Below, in pieces: positions 18,362 through 28,332 of a DNA stretch of 64,000 bases. Under the pieces are notes generated by a model. The model searched no databases. It saw only the letters and a program-made list of their open reading frames with translations, and was not told the DNA's origin. This DNA comes from Hyphomicrobiaceae bacterium (GTDB lineage Bacteria > Pseudomonadota > Alphaproteobacteria > Rhizobiales > Hyphomicrobiaceae): the NCBI GenBank assembly GCA_020638055.1, contig JACKJH010000004.1:127501-191500 (forward strand). Direction: 5' to 3'. Every line of letters starts with the position of its first letter. Position 1 is the first letter of the stretch. A program made the translations under genes and the position numbers.

Positions 18362-18415
18362 GGCTTGTAGTCATCTATGACGCGCTAGCGTTTTTTCTTT
18401 TTGCGTTGAGGTGGC

Positions 18416-19423
18416 TCACGTTGTGACGGGTTTGCAGTCGTTGGTTGCAACATCGTTTGTTCTGGCGGCGGGTGCAGGAAAGCCGTTCTGCCACTCAGCG
18501 CGGCGTTTCCAGACTTCTCGCCAGGATGCTGCGTTCTCGGCATGATCTTGTGAGTGGGTAAGTCGCGCGGCAATGGACAGCGCGATGAGCCTTACGAGCG
18601 GCCACAAGCGCAGGAATCCGCGGGCAAATGGGCGTTTCATTGCTGGCACGTGGCGATGGATCAGCATTATTTTGGCGGCGAGCAATCTGATGTTCTTTTC
18701 AGCGCGGTTTTTCTCTGATGCGCCGCCGTAGTGCACAATGGTGGCGTCCGGTGTGACCATTGGTTTGGCGCCAATTGCATGCGCACGCAGACACAAGTCT
18801 GCATCTTCGCCATACATATAGAACGCTTGATCAAACCCTCCCAGACGATGCCACAGTTTCTTCGGGATCAAGAAGAAGCAACCAGAAACGATATCGACCT
18901 GGCGTACTGTATCGCGTCGCCAACCGCCCATTTTCTCGGCATTGAATACAGGTGAGTTAGGGAAGAGAGCGGCCAGTCCCGCTGTGCGGCAGAATGTGTT
19001 CCAGACTGTTATCCGGCGCCAGCAGGAGGAGGGGTTAAGTGAGCCGTTGCCAAACAGGGTGCGCCCGCCCCAAATTCCGGCATGGGTATTTGTTCTAGCG
19101 AACGCCAGCAAGCGATCGATGGCTTTGTCTTTTACGATCGTGTCGGGGTTCAAGAGCAGCAGCATGTCCGCGCGGGCGTATTGTGCGGCAAGGTTATTCG
19201 CCCGTGCGAAGCCGATATTGTCGTCACGCGCAATGAGCCGCACCCGTCCCGGGTGAGCTGCAATGGCCTGGGCCGAGCCGTCAGTTGAAGCGTTGTCAAT
19301 GACGATGATTTCGAATGGAACGGTGGTTTCGCGGACAACAGATTGAATTGCGGCAAGCGTCATCTCACGGGTGTTATAGGACACCATCAGGATTGAGATT
19401 TCTGGGTGTGTAGGTGCATTCAT
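18416..19423 (-). CDS. Family-2 glycosyltransferase (rhamnosyltransferase-like)
   Basis: This 335-residue GT-A enzyme opens EISILMVSYNTREMTLAAIQ and has EIIVIDNASTDGSAQAI. Nucleotide-sugar binding is indicated by LLLLNPDTIV (DxD-like), and FYMYGEDADLCLRAHAIG carries the ED motif. Such enzymes of the WbbL type often transfer rhamnose to lipid-linked sugars; the sugar here is unknown. It lies in the exopolysaccharide array on the same strand. Confidence 0.9.
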   Translation of the reverse strand: MNAPTHPEISILMVSYNTREMTLAAIQSVVRETTVPFEIIVIDNASTDGSAQAIAAHPGRVRLIARDDNIGFARANNLAAQYARADMLLLLNPDTIVKDKAIDRLLAFARTNTHAGIWGGRTLFGNGSLNPSSCWRRITVWNTFCRTAGLAALFPNSPVFNAEKMGGWRRDTVRQVDIVSGCFFLIPKKLWHRLGGFDQAFYMYGEDADLCLRAHAIGAKPMVTPDATIVHYGGASEKNRAEKNIRLLAAKIMLIHRHVPAMKRPFARGFLRLWPLVRLIALSIAARLTHSQDHAENAASWREVWKRRAEWQNGFPAPAARTNDVATNDCKPVTT

Positions 19424-19599
19424 GGCGGCTCGCGGGGCTCTTTTTTTTGCGGAGACCGGCTGTCTTAGCTGTCACCTGGCACTTTCCTGGAAACACTAAC
19501 AAAGCCGGGCTAACCTTGCGTTAAGGCTAAGCGCACATTTCGAGTTTTTTGACGCTGCCGCCGTTTTCCAGAAATCTTGCGTCTGGCCTGGGCTTACCA

Positions 19600-20883
19600 T
19601 CAAGCTGCTTTGGGCCGGGATGTATTCGATCCTGAGGATTTATGTGCAACTTCTGCTTGGCCAAGCCGTAGCAGGTGGTCTGCCAAGACGCTTGCCTTGC
19701 GGTCCCAAGTTTCGGACGCAACCCGTTGGCGAGCGATTTGTGGATCATAGTGCGTGACCAGCGCGCGGCGGATGGCGGCGGTAAACGACTCTGCGCCGGT
19801 GGCGACGGTAACCACGTCGCGCCAGCCTTCCAATGCGTCGAAGTCCGTGGTCACGACAGGGCGCCCCACGGCGAGGTATTCCTTTAATTTTATAGGATTG
19901 CAGGCCTTTATCCATTGGCTATGGTTCCAGGGCATGATGAGGCAATCACAGGCTGCCATGTAGTCTGCGACTTCATCGTAAGGTTTGCGGCCAAGAAAAT
20001 GCACGTTGGGCAGCGAACACCAATCATCGCCCAACGATGAGCCGCCAACCATCACAAACTGGATGTCGGGCATGCGCTCTGCGACAGATTTGAACATCGG
20101 CGGATCAAATGTGTGTGCGTCCAGGCCGCCAATAAAGCCAACGCGTGGTGACGGGATATCGGCGACGTCGGCGGGTGTTTGTACTGGGTGCTCACCTGCA
20201 GATATGAACCGATCCACGTCGACGCCGTGTGTGATCAGCACCTGACGGGCAACCTCGCCTTGTTCTTCAGCCATCAGGAGGGGAGCAGCGTAGACCACAA
20301 GGTCCGCTGTAGATTTCAGATGCGCTATTTGTCCTTTGACGATTGTGGGATCGGCTTCAGGGAATGCTTCAAAGCGATCGGTGCGTTGCAGGACGACAAA
20401 CTTCTCGCCGAGTTTTCCGGTCAGTGCGGCGCCAGCGGGACAGTGCACCCATAGCAGCGGGCGCTTGATGCCAGCGCGTCTGGCAGCCCATCGAATCTGT
20501 GGGCTCAACGCCCAATTTGAAAGTCGCTCGCCGGTCGATCCAGGAATGGAAAAGGGCGAGAACACCCAGAATTGGTTTTCGATTTTTTCAAGGCCGCGCG
20601 ACAAGCTCCGCAACTTGCGCGTGATACGCTTGGCAAACAGCTTGTTGTCTGAAAGCTTGGGAACACGCAGACCGAGCGAATTAACAAACAGCACTGGCCA
20701 GCGTGTTGCCAATCGCCGCATTATCTGGAAATCGAAGTGGCCGCGGTTGTGATACCACCAATCCTCGCCGCCGATGCAGATGATGCCATCGAAGGGCGTT
20801 TCATCATTGTCTTGTTGCAGCAGTTCATTCGCGTGGGGTAGCGAAAGCGCCAGCCCGTGCGGTTCGTCTTTCTTGTGGTACAT
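19600..20883 (-). CDS. GT-B-fold glycosyltransferase
   Basis: The 427-residue protein has a GT4-like arrangement. The N-terminal acceptor half includes GIICIGGEDWWYHNRGHFDF. The C-terminal donor half contains PRVGFIGGLDAHTFDPPMF, FVMVGGSSLGDDW and the E-x7-E-like segment CNPIKLKEYLAVGRPVVTTD. I chose ATG 20883, with GAG nine bases upstream; a TTG nine bases earlier is possible. A 176-base gap separates it from the next gene downstream. Confidence 0.85.
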   Translation of the reverse strand: MYHKKDEPHGLALSLPHANELLQQDNDETPFDGIICIGGEDWWYHNRGHFDFQIMRRLATRWPVLFVNSLGLRVPKLSDNKLFAKRITRKLRSLSRGLEKIENQFWVFSPFSIPGSTGERLSNWALSPQIRWAARRAGIKRPLLWVHCPAGAALTGKLGEKFVVLQRTDRFEAFPEADPTIVKGQIAHLKSTADLVVYAAPLLMAEEQGEVARQVLITHGVDVDRFISAGEHPVQTPADVADIPSPRVGFIGGLDAHTFDPPMFKSVAERMPDIQFVMVGGSSLGDDWCSLPNVHFLGRKPYDEVADYMAACDCLIMPWNHSQWIKACNPIKLKEYLAVGRPVVTTDFDALEGWRDVVTVATGAESFTAAIRRALVTHYDPQIARQRVASETWDRKASVLADHLLRLGQAEVAHKSSGSNTSRPKAA

Positions 20884-20966
20884 GCTTGGCAACTCTCAAT
20901 GCATTCGGGATCAACCGGCGCGATCATCATGTCGGTGATCGCTTAACGTTGTGTTGCGCCAGTTGT

Positions 20967-22442
20967 TCAGTTTGCGACACGGTAGGGCCGGCCGTACGGA
21001 ATTGCAGGCGCCTGAGCCAAACCGGGATGGCCGTATGGGCGGCCGTAATCGGGTTCAGGCCAGTTGAGGGGGATTGGTCCGGCTTTTTTGCGATCAGTTC
21101 TGCGTGCTGGAGCACGGCCTTCAGCTTTTGCAAAGCTGACGAGCGCCGACCGTGCGGGGTCTGCCATCCAGGCGCCCAGCCCAATGAAGAAGAAGAAATA
21201 GCTGTGAAGCACGTTCCAGTAGTGGACGGTCGCACCAACCAGACAAAGAGCGATGAGCGACATCATCCAACCCATCGCGATGCGGGGTACGACTGGGTCT
21301 GCGTGACGCCTGCTACGTTTCACAACGTCGTAGGCAAGCAAGCCTATGGCCAGCGCCAGCAATAGGAACGAGGGAATACCCTGGCGCACGGCGGTAACAA
21401 GCCAGAATGCGTCGATGGTGTCGGAAATCATCCACCATGGCCGGCTCCACTCCCCAAGACCAATGCCGATCCACGGGTGCTGCCAAATGTTGTCGAGGCC
21501 GTAATCCCAGATCATCAGGCGGTAAAAGCCGGTCCAGGGATCCAGCGTCATGCCGGTTGCGATAATAGCGAACGGGGTTCGATTGGAGACGAGAGACATG
21601 GCGAGGTAGAGACCGGCGATGGCCATCAGTGTCAAAGCCACGCGGTTTCTCACCGTTCGCGTGAAGCGATCCCATGCCAGCATTCCCCCTTGTAAACCCA
21701 GGCACAACATGGGTGCGGAGGAAAGACCGAGAAAGGTGGCCGCGGTCATGATGGTGGCGTTGATCCGGCGCTTTACCGCGCGGCGTTCGACAAACCAGAA
21801 CATTGCCAGTAGCGCAGCGCAGAACGTGCCGTAGTGAATGGGGTGGTCGAAGGTACCGTAGGCGCGGGTAAGACCGAGGCGCGTTTGCACCCCGACAGGG
21901 TGGTGGTAGCCGGTGAGCTTGTGCAGGAAATCGTGTGTAAAGAGGTGGCCCAGGAGCGTTTCGGGCAAAGCGAAGAGCGCGGCAATAACTATAGCGACGA
22001 TGAATATTCGCATGGTTGCACGAAGCTGCTCGGTGTTGCGGACGAAGGCGCGCGCGATGAAGTAGCCTCCGACTGCTTCAAGCGCCAACGAACCGCCGTA
22101 GATGAATCCAGCCTGCGCGGCGTGGTAGGTATAAGAAGCGATTGCCGAAATGCCGTAAAGGATGAAGACGATATCGAAGGAGCGAATGCGTGTTTGCCTG
22201 GACAAAACCATTCGTGTCAAAGCAAGCGGCAGAAGCAGCAGCAACGCAACGCGATGCGGAGGTAGGCGCAAACCGGCGATATCCAGTGAGAACTCCGTTG
22301 GGCATAGGAAGCTCAACAGAATGATGATGACTGGAATTGGTACCCTGGAATCGTTTTGCGACATGGCGGTTATATTCCCGGCGGTCTCGGAAAGCTGATC
22401 GCTCATTATTGACACCACCGGTTGGCGGATCGATGAGCGCAT
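20967..22442 (-). CDS. O-antigen ligase / Wzy-type polysaccharide polymerase
   Basis: This roughly 490-residue protein has about 11-12 membrane helices and a large loop with the family-like LTRAYGTFDHPIHYGTFCAA (Wzy_C region) around residues 200-220. It would polymerise repeat units on the periplasmic side. A later ATG at 22406 (MSDQLSE) is also plausible. It sits between the priming transferase and the glycosyltransferases in the array. The C-terminus has a basic, proline-rich tail. Confidence 0.85.
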   Translation of the reverse strand: MRSSIRQPVVSIMSDQLSETAGNITAMSQNDSRVPIPVIIILLSFLCPTEFSLDIAGLRLPPHRVALLLLLPLALTRMVLSRQTRIRSFDIVFILYGISAIASYTYHAAQAGFIYGGSLALEAVGGYFIARAFVRNTEQLRATMRIFIVAIVIAALFALPETLLGHLFTHDFLHKLTGYHHPVGVQTRLGLTRAYGTFDHPIHYGTFCAALLAMFWFVERRAVKRRINATIMTAATFLGLSSAPMLCLGLQGGMLAWDRFTRTVRNRVALTLMAIAGLYLAMSLVSNRTPFAIIATGMTLDPWTGFYRLMIWDYGLDNIWQHPWIGIGLGEWSRPWWMISDTIDAFWLVTAVRQGIPSFLLLALAIGLLAYDVVKRSRRHADPVVPRIAMGWMMSLIALCLVGATVHYWNVLHSYFFFFIGLGAWMADPARSALVSFAKAEGRAPARRTDRKKAGPIPLNWPEPDYGRPYGHPGLAQAPAIPYGRPYRVAN

Positions 22443-22478
22443 GTTTTGCCGATGTTCCGGTCCCCCTCCTATTCGGAG

Positions 22479-23963
22479 CTAATATGCATTCCAGCCGGTT
22501 GCTATGATGACTATCGTGCGCGCGATGATCTTCAGGTCGAGCCAAAGTGACCAGGACTTGATATAGGCCATGTCCTTTGCCACGCGATTTTCGATCCGTT
22601 CGGGTGTGTTTGTGCTGCCGCGATAGCCGTTAACCTGCGCGAGCCCAGTCATGCCTGGCTTGACCTGGTGCCTATTTGCATAGTCTTCCAGCATCGCACT
22701 GAATTGCTCGTCGTGGATGAGGGCATGCGGTCTTGGTCCAACGATGGACATGTCGCCCTTCAGAACGTTCCAAAGCTGGGGCAGTTCATCGATACTCGTG
22801 CGGCGCAGAATTCGACCGACGCGCGTTACGCGATCGTCCCCGGGTGTGACCTGTCGGACCTGATCGTCGTCCTCGCTTACTGAAAGTGTTCGTAGTTTGA
22901 GAACTTCGATGATCCGGCGGTTTAGGCCACGCCGGCGCTGGCGGTAGAATACAGGGCCTTTCGTGTCGAGTTTTATTGCGATTATTGCGACGACAAGAAC
23001 GGGAAGTGTGATGGCGAGAGCAAGGGTGGCGATGACGATGTCCTCGGCCCGTTTGATGATTGGCGCCCAGTCGGCCAGTGGCTTGTCCTTTACGTCGATT
23101 AGGCCAACGTCGCCGATCTTCGAAACACGGTGCGCCGTGTTGGATGAGATCAGGTCTGATGCAATATGAGTCACGACGTGGATGTTGCACGGAGCCTGCT
23201 CAAGCTTCCGCGCAATTTGACAAATCCGGTTGTCAGCGGCTGGTGGCAAGGCGATTACGATGTCGTCTATTTCGCCCTCGAATGCCTTGGTCAGCAGATC
23301 GTCGAGCTGTCCGGCGGGAGGCAGTCCGTTGTGATCGATCCGCTCGTCTCCGATGCGGTCATCAAAAACGCCGGCGAAGTGCACAAAGGACCCTGTTTCG
23401 CTGAGGTGATCGTTGACGCGTCTGGCAACCGAGCCGGCGCCAAAGACGGCAACGCTGCGATTGAAGCGTCCTGCGGCGGACATGCGCGTCAGAACTGCAC
23501 GTGAAACTCCGCGTGATGCGACGATCAGAACAAAGCTCGTCAATAGCCAACTGGTGAACCAGATCGTGAAATGCCATTGGTGCAAGCCCATCGGGATGGT
23601 GATGGATGTGACGGCCGCTATTGCTATCGAAATCCCTGTGAGCAGTTGGAAAGGATGCATGGGAAGGTCGGCGATTTTTTCCAGATCGTACAAACCGGCG
23701 TTGCGGAACCAGAGGTAGGAAATAAACCCTGCAATCAATCCGATCTGAAGGAGTGTGATCCAACCTGCGACGGGTTCGCCATAACTGGCGTATAACGTGG
23801 CCGGCAATTGCGCACCGAGTGTCACCGCGAAAATATCGCCCAATGCAACAATATCCATCGCCACCGTGCGAGATGCGCGAGACTTGGCTGCATTGGATCG
23901 TTTCGTATCCAGCCCTTGTCCGGCAGACGAATGTTGTTGCGCGATAGTTGATTGGTTACTCAT
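22479..23963 (-). CDS. Polyprenyl-phosphate glycosyl-1-phosphate transferase (WcaJ-like)
   Basis: The 494-residue enzyme starts polysaccharide synthesis by moving sugar-phosphate to undecaprenyl phosphate. N-terminal membrane helices (about residues 50-165) precede a CoA-binding-like domain (SVAVFGAGSVARRVNDHL). A C-terminal transferase domain follows, with GPVFYRQRRRGLNRR, VLKLRTL, RTSIDELPQLWNVLKGDMS and VGPRPHA, all family hallmarks. The ATG at 23963 has an AGGA seven bases upstream and fits better than in-frame starts up to 24071, which would overlap the upstream gene. Confidence 0.93.
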   Translation of the reverse strand: MSNQSTIAQQHSSAGQGLDTKRSNAAKSRASRTVAMDIVALGDIFAVTLGAQLPATLYASYGEPVAGWITLLQIGLIAGFISYLWFRNAGLYDLEKIADLPMHPFQLLTGISIAIAAVTSITIPMGLHQWHFTIWFTSWLLTSFVLIVASRGVSRAVLTRMSAAGRFNRSVAVFGAGSVARRVNDHLSETGSFVHFAGVFDDRIGDERIDHNGLPPAGQLDDLLTKAFEGEIDDIVIALPPAADNRICQIARKLEQAPCNIHVVTHIASDLISSNTAHRVSKIGDVGLIDVKDKPLADWAPIIKRAEDIVIATLALAITLPVLVVAIIAIKLDTKGPVFYRQRRRGLNRRIIEVLKLRTLSVSEDDDQVRQVTPGDDRVTRVGRILRRTSIDELPQLWNVLKGDMSIVGPRPHALIHDEQFSAMLEDYANRHQVKPGMTGLAQVNGYRGSTNTPERIENRVAKDMAYIKSWSLWLDLKIIARTIVIIATGWNAY

Positions 23964-24034
23964 AAACCATTCCTTGATGCGGGTCAGTGCTTTTGAGCCG
24001 GTGCTGCGGCGTTGGGTTGATCCAAGTGGCAAAC

Positions 24035-26314
24035 TCATGCGGCGCGCTGTCGTAGGGCAAATCCGGTCCACCCTCCGGGCGGGCGCGTATCATCCAGGTG
24101 TCCGATCTGATCTGAGAGCAGGTCTTCATCAACCTGGTTGACGACAACGCCTACGAGCTTGCCTTGATTGTATCCGAGACTGGAGAGCGCACGGCGTGCA
24201 AGTTGCTTGGGTGTGCTTCGCCAGGACATAACGAACACGATTTGATCGGACTGATCGGCAAGAATGCGGGCGTCTATAACGGGCAACAGAGGCGGTGCGT
24301 CCATGACGATGACTTCAAACTGCGACTTCAGCCGGTTCAAAGTCTCAGTGGTCGTGCGCGAACTGGCGATTTCGGCAGGTGCGACGAGGGTTGGTGCGCT
24401 GCCGGTGGCTGGCAGGAAGTGCATTCCTGTAGCGCCGTCAAACAGAATTGCCTGCTCCACTGGGACGCCGCGTGAAATTGCGTCGGCAAATCCAACGTGG
24501 CGTGTTTTAGCCAACTCGCGTGTCAGGTGGGCGCGCCGCATGTCAGCGTCGATCAGGAGTACTCGTGTTCCTGTCATGGCGTAATGCAGGGCGAGATTTG
24601 ACGCAACGATTCCTCCGCCTTCGCCGGGAAGGCTCGATGCGACTTGAATAATACGTGAACCTTCGTGCGCGCGCCGGACGTCGACTTCCCTGCGCAATGC
24701 GCGGATCGCTTCTGCGAAACTCCCCGATGGCTGGGCCACCATCAAGCGCATGTCGTGCAGGGCCACCCCAGGCTGCTGGTCGTGATCCAGAGCGGGCAGG
24801 GATGCCAGGTGAGCTAGTTCGAAGACCTGCTCAACATCTTCCGGACGACCGATGCCAAACGTCAAGAACTCGATCAAGATTGCAACTGCAAGTCCGAGAA
24901 CGCCACCGCCGAAGGTGGCTAGTGTTATGATGCGGCCGCGGCGCGGACCCGCAGGCGAGAGTGGCGTGTCGGCCTGCTCGACGATGCGGGAATCTGGTAG
25001 TTGCAGCTTCTGAGTGCCAACGGTCTGTTTGTAGCGGGCAAGCAACGACTCGTAGAGCATCTTGCTGGAGTCAGCTTCACGAACGAGTTCGTTCAGGCGC
25101 ACGCCTGCGGTTTTTGAGACCGTATCGTCAGACTTCAATGCGGCAAGGCTGGCATTGAGCGTGCGCTCGCGGTGCTCTGCAACCTGTAATTCGTTTTTCA
25201 GATTGGACACCAGTTGGCGCACTTCTCTTGCGAGTTGGCTTTGTGCATCAGCAACTTCGGCACGTATCTTTTGCATCTCTGGATGACGTGGACCGTACCG
25301 CGTTGCAAGCTCGGCTTCCTGCCCCGTGGCCCGGGCAACTTTTTCCTTGAGAAGACGCACTGTGTCACTCTGTAGGACCTCGGCGATTTCGCCTATGTCC
25401 TGGCCGCTTTTTGAGATGCGTTCGGCCATCTCGAATTTGGCACGCGCTTCTGCGGTGGTGTTACGTGCCATCACGGTCTGTTCCATGAGGCGGGCAAGCT
25501 GCTTTTCTCCGAGGATCTGTCCTTCGGAATCGAAGATATCGTTGGCCGATTTGAATTCAGCGACCCTGCGCTCGGCTTCGCTCACGCTCCTGCGAAGCCC
25601 GGCGAGCTGATGCTTGAGGACTTGCGATGCGTGGTCGGCGACTTCCTGCTTTTGCTTGAGCTGCTCGGCAAGATAGACCTCGGCAACCGTGTTTGCGATC
25701 TTTGCAGCCTTGCTGGCAGACTCTGAAGTGAAGCGGATTTCGAGCAAGAGCGTATTGCGAACGCGCCAGACGCCGAGGCGATCGGCGAATACAGCAGCCA
25801 GTGCGTCGCGGGTTGGGCGGGTCTGGCCGGGTTTGGCAGGCCCGAGGATGCCGGTGATCGGGTCGGTATTGACGCTTTCTACCGGCTCTTGGCGTGGTGC
25901 TTCCTGCGGCGGCGCGTTGCTTGCAAGAATGCCTGCACGGTTGAGAAGCTGCACCCAAACCGGCGGCTGCGAAAACTCAGGGTCGGACCTCAAATTCAGT
26001 ATGTCGATGACCTTCAATATGACCAACTTGGAGCGAATTATCTCGACTTCACTCTCCACAGTTGCGGCATCGGGCTGCAAATCCGCCATTATGCCTTGAA
26101 GATTCGAGATCGACTTCTGACGCGGGTCGATCTGCACAAATGCCGATGCGTCGTAACGGCTCGGCAACGACAGGGCGTAGGCGGTCGACAAGGCGGCAGC
26201 CAGTACCGGCATGATGATGACGAGCTTCAATCGGCGGCGCACAGCGTACAACAGACGCTCGACGCTCAACGTGCCGCCAGATCCATCCTGCATATGTTGC
26301 GTTTGTTCGTACAT
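24035..26314 (-). CDS. Wzz/GumC-type co-polymerase with degenerate BY-kinase domain
   Basis: The 759-residue protein has an N-terminal Wzz membrane helix (about 30-50), a long periplasmic coiled coil (about 200-400), a second helix near 460 and a C-terminal cytoplasmic ATPase domain. Such proteins set chain length and couple synthesis to export. The kinase P-loop reads SLPGEGGGIVASNLA, with G567, G568 and I569 where Lys, Ser/Thr and Thr are expected. Walker A' (VLLIDADMRRAHL) and Walker B (VIVMDAPPLLP) are kept. The C-terminus has no tyrosine cluster. It is therefore probably not an active tyrosine kinase. It begins eight bases after the barrel gene. Confidence 0.92.
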   Translation of the reverse strand: MYEQTQHMQDGSGGTLSVERLLYAVRRRLKLVIIMPVLAAALSTAYALSLPSRYDASAFVQIDPRQKSISNLQGIMADLQPDAATVESEVEIIRSKLVILKVIDILNLRSDPEFSQPPVWVQLLNRAGILASNAPPQEAPRQEPVESVNTDPITGILGPAKPGQTRPTRDALAAVFADRLGVWRVRNTLLLEIRFTSESASKAAKIANTVAEVYLAEQLKQKQEVADHASQVLKHQLAGLRRSVSEAERRVAEFKSANDIFDSEGQILGEKQLARLMEQTVMARNTTAEARAKFEMAERISKSGQDIGEIAEVLQSDTVRLLKEKVARATGQEAELATRYGPRHPEMQKIRAEVADAQSQLAREVRQLVSNLKNELQVAEHRERTLNASLAALKSDDTVSKTAGVRLNELVREADSSKMLYESLLARYKQTVGTQKLQLPDSRIVEQADTPLSPAGPRRGRIITLATFGGGVLGLAVAILIEFLTFGIGRPEDVEQVFELAHLASLPALDHDQQPGVALHDMRLMVAQPSGSFAEAIRALRREVDVRRAHEGSRIIQVASSLPGEGGGIVASNLALHYAMTGTRVLLIDADMRRAHLTRELAKTRHVGFADAISRGVPVEQAILFDGATGMHFLPATGSAPTLVAPAEIASSRTTTETLNRLKSQFEVIVMDAPPLLPVIDARILADQSDQIVFVMSWRSTPKQLARRALSSLGYNQGKLVGVVVNQVDEDLLSDQIGHLDDTRPPGGWTGFALRQRAA

Positions 26315-26322
26315 GCTTTTGA

Positions 26323-27681
26323 TCAGAAGCTCATTTTCGCTCCGACCCGAAACCGGTTCCGGGTCATGTCGTAGGCACTCTCGGTAGATGTACGCATCGT
26401 GTGTTCGTAACCCAATGAGAGGAGCCAGTTCTTGTTGAGGTAGTATTCAAGTCCAACGCTGCCGGTGATGGTGGTGTCGCGCCTGGTGATGCCGATGTAG
26501 TCCGCGGTGAAGTAGGCGGCGCCGAAGTTCAAGACGATGTCGTGCCAGATTTCGTAATCAAGGCGTGCCGTGAGACGTGTTTCGACACGACCGGCGTCGT
26601 CCAAAGCGTCAGCGGCGATGATTTGGCGGCTGAGGGCACCTGAAAACGTGATGTACTGGGTTGGCAGCCATTCGACCTGCCCTTCGACAATACCGGTATT
26701 GATGTCGTCGATGTTTGACTGGTCGTAGTCGCGAAGCCCGATGCCTGCCAGAAGGCGCCAGCGAAGAACCGGGCTGGTTTGGAAAGCAAGCCCGGCCATG
26801 GCTTCGTAGCCATACGAGTCGCGATCAATGAATTCGTCGCCGCGGTTCAGGGCTCTCAGTGCGCGGACCTTGCCGATGAATTCAAACCCAGGCGAAAAGC
26901 GATAGCCAAAGCGCAATGCGGTGGAGAATTGCGAGGTGTCGCGATAGTCCTGGTCCAGCATTGAGCCGCCGAATGCGCGCACATCTGCATAGTCCCACCT
27001 TTCGAAGGTAGCCATCAGTGTGCCGTAAAGCCGGCCGACGTCACGGGTAATTCCAACAGCGGCGTGGTTGTGAAAGATCTGCACGGGTTCGGCGGCGGTC
27101 AATGGCGTGGAGATCGAGCCGCGTTCCTCATGATCAATCTCACTTAGTATGTTTGCCGATAGCGTGTGCGCATGATCGAAATGCAAGGCGCCGTCAGCCC
27201 TGGCGTTGAAGTTGGCGTAGTCCTGGCTGGTATTGTCGAGATAGTTGACGATTTTTCCGCCAAGAGACAGGTCGAGAACGTGGCGTGGCAGGTCGGATTG
27301 AAATTTGACCGAAGGGGTCAATTCGGTACGAACGTCGGATACTTTGTCAGTGTTGGAGCCGAAAATATTGTCGTCAAAGATGACGGTCGTTCCCAGCGAT
27401 GGAAAGATCTTGTAGCTGCCCGCGCGCCAACCCTCCGGCGCAGCGAATCCGCGTTCGCGATCCTGCACCCGTTTTGCACCATAAATCTTTGAGGCGTCGT
27501 AATCGCGTAGACGTTCACGGCTGGCGACCGTCTCAGTGATGAGGCCCTCGGTGCCATCGATATCCAATGCCGCGGAAGAACCGGCTGCAATGATATAGAA
27601 GGCGTAAACGGTCGCGACACCGATAAAAGCGCCGCGATGGCGCCTCGGTGATGCGACTGTTCTGTTTTTAGCCTTCAGCAT
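26323..27681 (-). CDS. Outer-membrane beta-barrel protein of the exopolysaccharide locus (BBP2-like)
   Basis: This 452-residue exported protein has a signal peptide (about residues 15-38, after a basic start) and alternating beta strands to a C-terminal phenylalanine (VGAKMSF), the usual barrel insertion signal. Similar barrels occur beside Wza/Wzz genes and may help polymer exit. ATG 27681 is preferred to TTG 27699. The gene lies 57 bases after the Wza-like gene and eight bases before the co-polymerase gene, so the three are probably co-transcribed. Confidence 0.8.
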   Translation of the reverse strand: MLKAKNRTVASPRRHRGAFIGVATVYAFYIIAAGSSAALDIDGTEGLITETVASRERLRDYDASKIYGAKRVQDRERGFAAPEGWRAGSYKIFPSLGTTVIFDDNIFGSNTDKVSDVRTELTPSVKFQSDLPRHVLDLSLGGKIVNYLDNTSQDYANFNARADGALHFDHAHTLSANILSEIDHEERGSISTPLTAAEPVQIFHNHAAVGITRDVGRLYGTLMATFERWDYADVRAFGGSMLDQDYRDTSQFSTALRFGYRFSPGFEFIGKVRALRALNRGDEFIDRDSYGYEAMAGLAFQTSPVLRWRLLAGIGLRDYDQSNIDDINTGIVEGQVEWLPTQYITFSGALSRQIIAADALDDAGRVETRLTARLDYEIWHDIVLNFGAAYFTADYIGITRRDTTITGSVGLEYYLNKNWLLSLGYEHTMRTSTESAYDMTRNRFRVGAKMSF

Positions 27682-27738
27682 TGAGCCGTTCTTTTTCAAA
27701 GCTAGCTTGTTGTGTTTTGTATTTCGTTCGGAATAGCC

Positions 27739-28332
27739 CTAGAAAAACCGTTCCGGAACGCGAATGTTATCTCCTGGAAGAAGCGTTAGTCGGCTAGACG
27801 TGCTTGCCCTCAGCTCACCTTTTCCTTCGCGAAGAATGTCGACATAGGATTGGTCTGCCCGGTAGGTGTAGCCCCCGGCCAATGCAATGGCGTCGCGAAG
27901 TCGCAAACCTGATTTGTATGCGAATTCGCCGCCGCTCTTGACCTCGCCCTGGACGTAAATCGGGCGGTAGTTCAAGACATCGACGTTGACGCGCGGGTTT
28001 CTGAGATAGCCATTGGCGAGGCGGGCCGAGACGTCATTGCGGAACTCGACAATTGGCCGGCCGGCAGCAGGAACCTCGCCGATCAGCGGGACTGAAACGC
28101 GGCCGAAGGCATTCACCTCGAATTCGCCAGAGAGGTTTTCTTCGCCGAAAACCGTGATTTTCAGCTTATCGCCCATGCCAAGGCGATAGGTGCGGTGAGA
28201 CGCATCCTGATCTCCGATCGCATAATCGGAAGAAGTGATCCCAGGCGAGCTGGCGCATGAGGCCAGTACCGCAGCGCACATGGAGATGGCGGCGCTGACG
28301 GCGATCGCTTTTGAATGAGACGAGCGCTCCAT
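27739..28332 (-). CDS. Wza-type polysaccharide export lipoprotein
   Basis: The 197-residue protein has a lipoprotein signal peptide with lipobox LASC (Cys26). A poly_export domain (YRLGMGDKLKITVFGEENLS...) is followed by one SLBB domain (RPIYVQGEVKSGGEFAYKSG). It would form the periplasmic/outer-membrane exit ring for the polymer. It is shorter than E. coli Wza, with a single SLBB domain, as in many alphaproteobacteria. It is the first gene of the minus-strand array and directly follows the AT-rich control region. Confidence 0.92.
   Translation of the reverse strand: MERSSHSKAIAVSAAISMCAAVLASCASSPGITSSDYAIGDQDASHRTYRLGMGDKLKITVFGEENLSGEFEVNAFGRVSVPLIGEVPAAGRPIVEFRNDVSARLANGYLRNPRVNVDVLNYRPIYVQGEVKSGGEFAYKSGLRLRDAIALAGGYTYRADQSYVDILREGKGELRASTSSRLTLLPGDNIRVPERFF

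Noticed and set aside
21834..22545. Overlapping open frames on both strands
   Set aside because: They are shadows of the polysaccharide polymerase gene.
24035..26314. Frameshift as explanation for the odd P-loop of the co-polymerase
   Set aside because: The frame is continuous and well conserved on both sides of the motif, so substitution rather than frameshift is seen.
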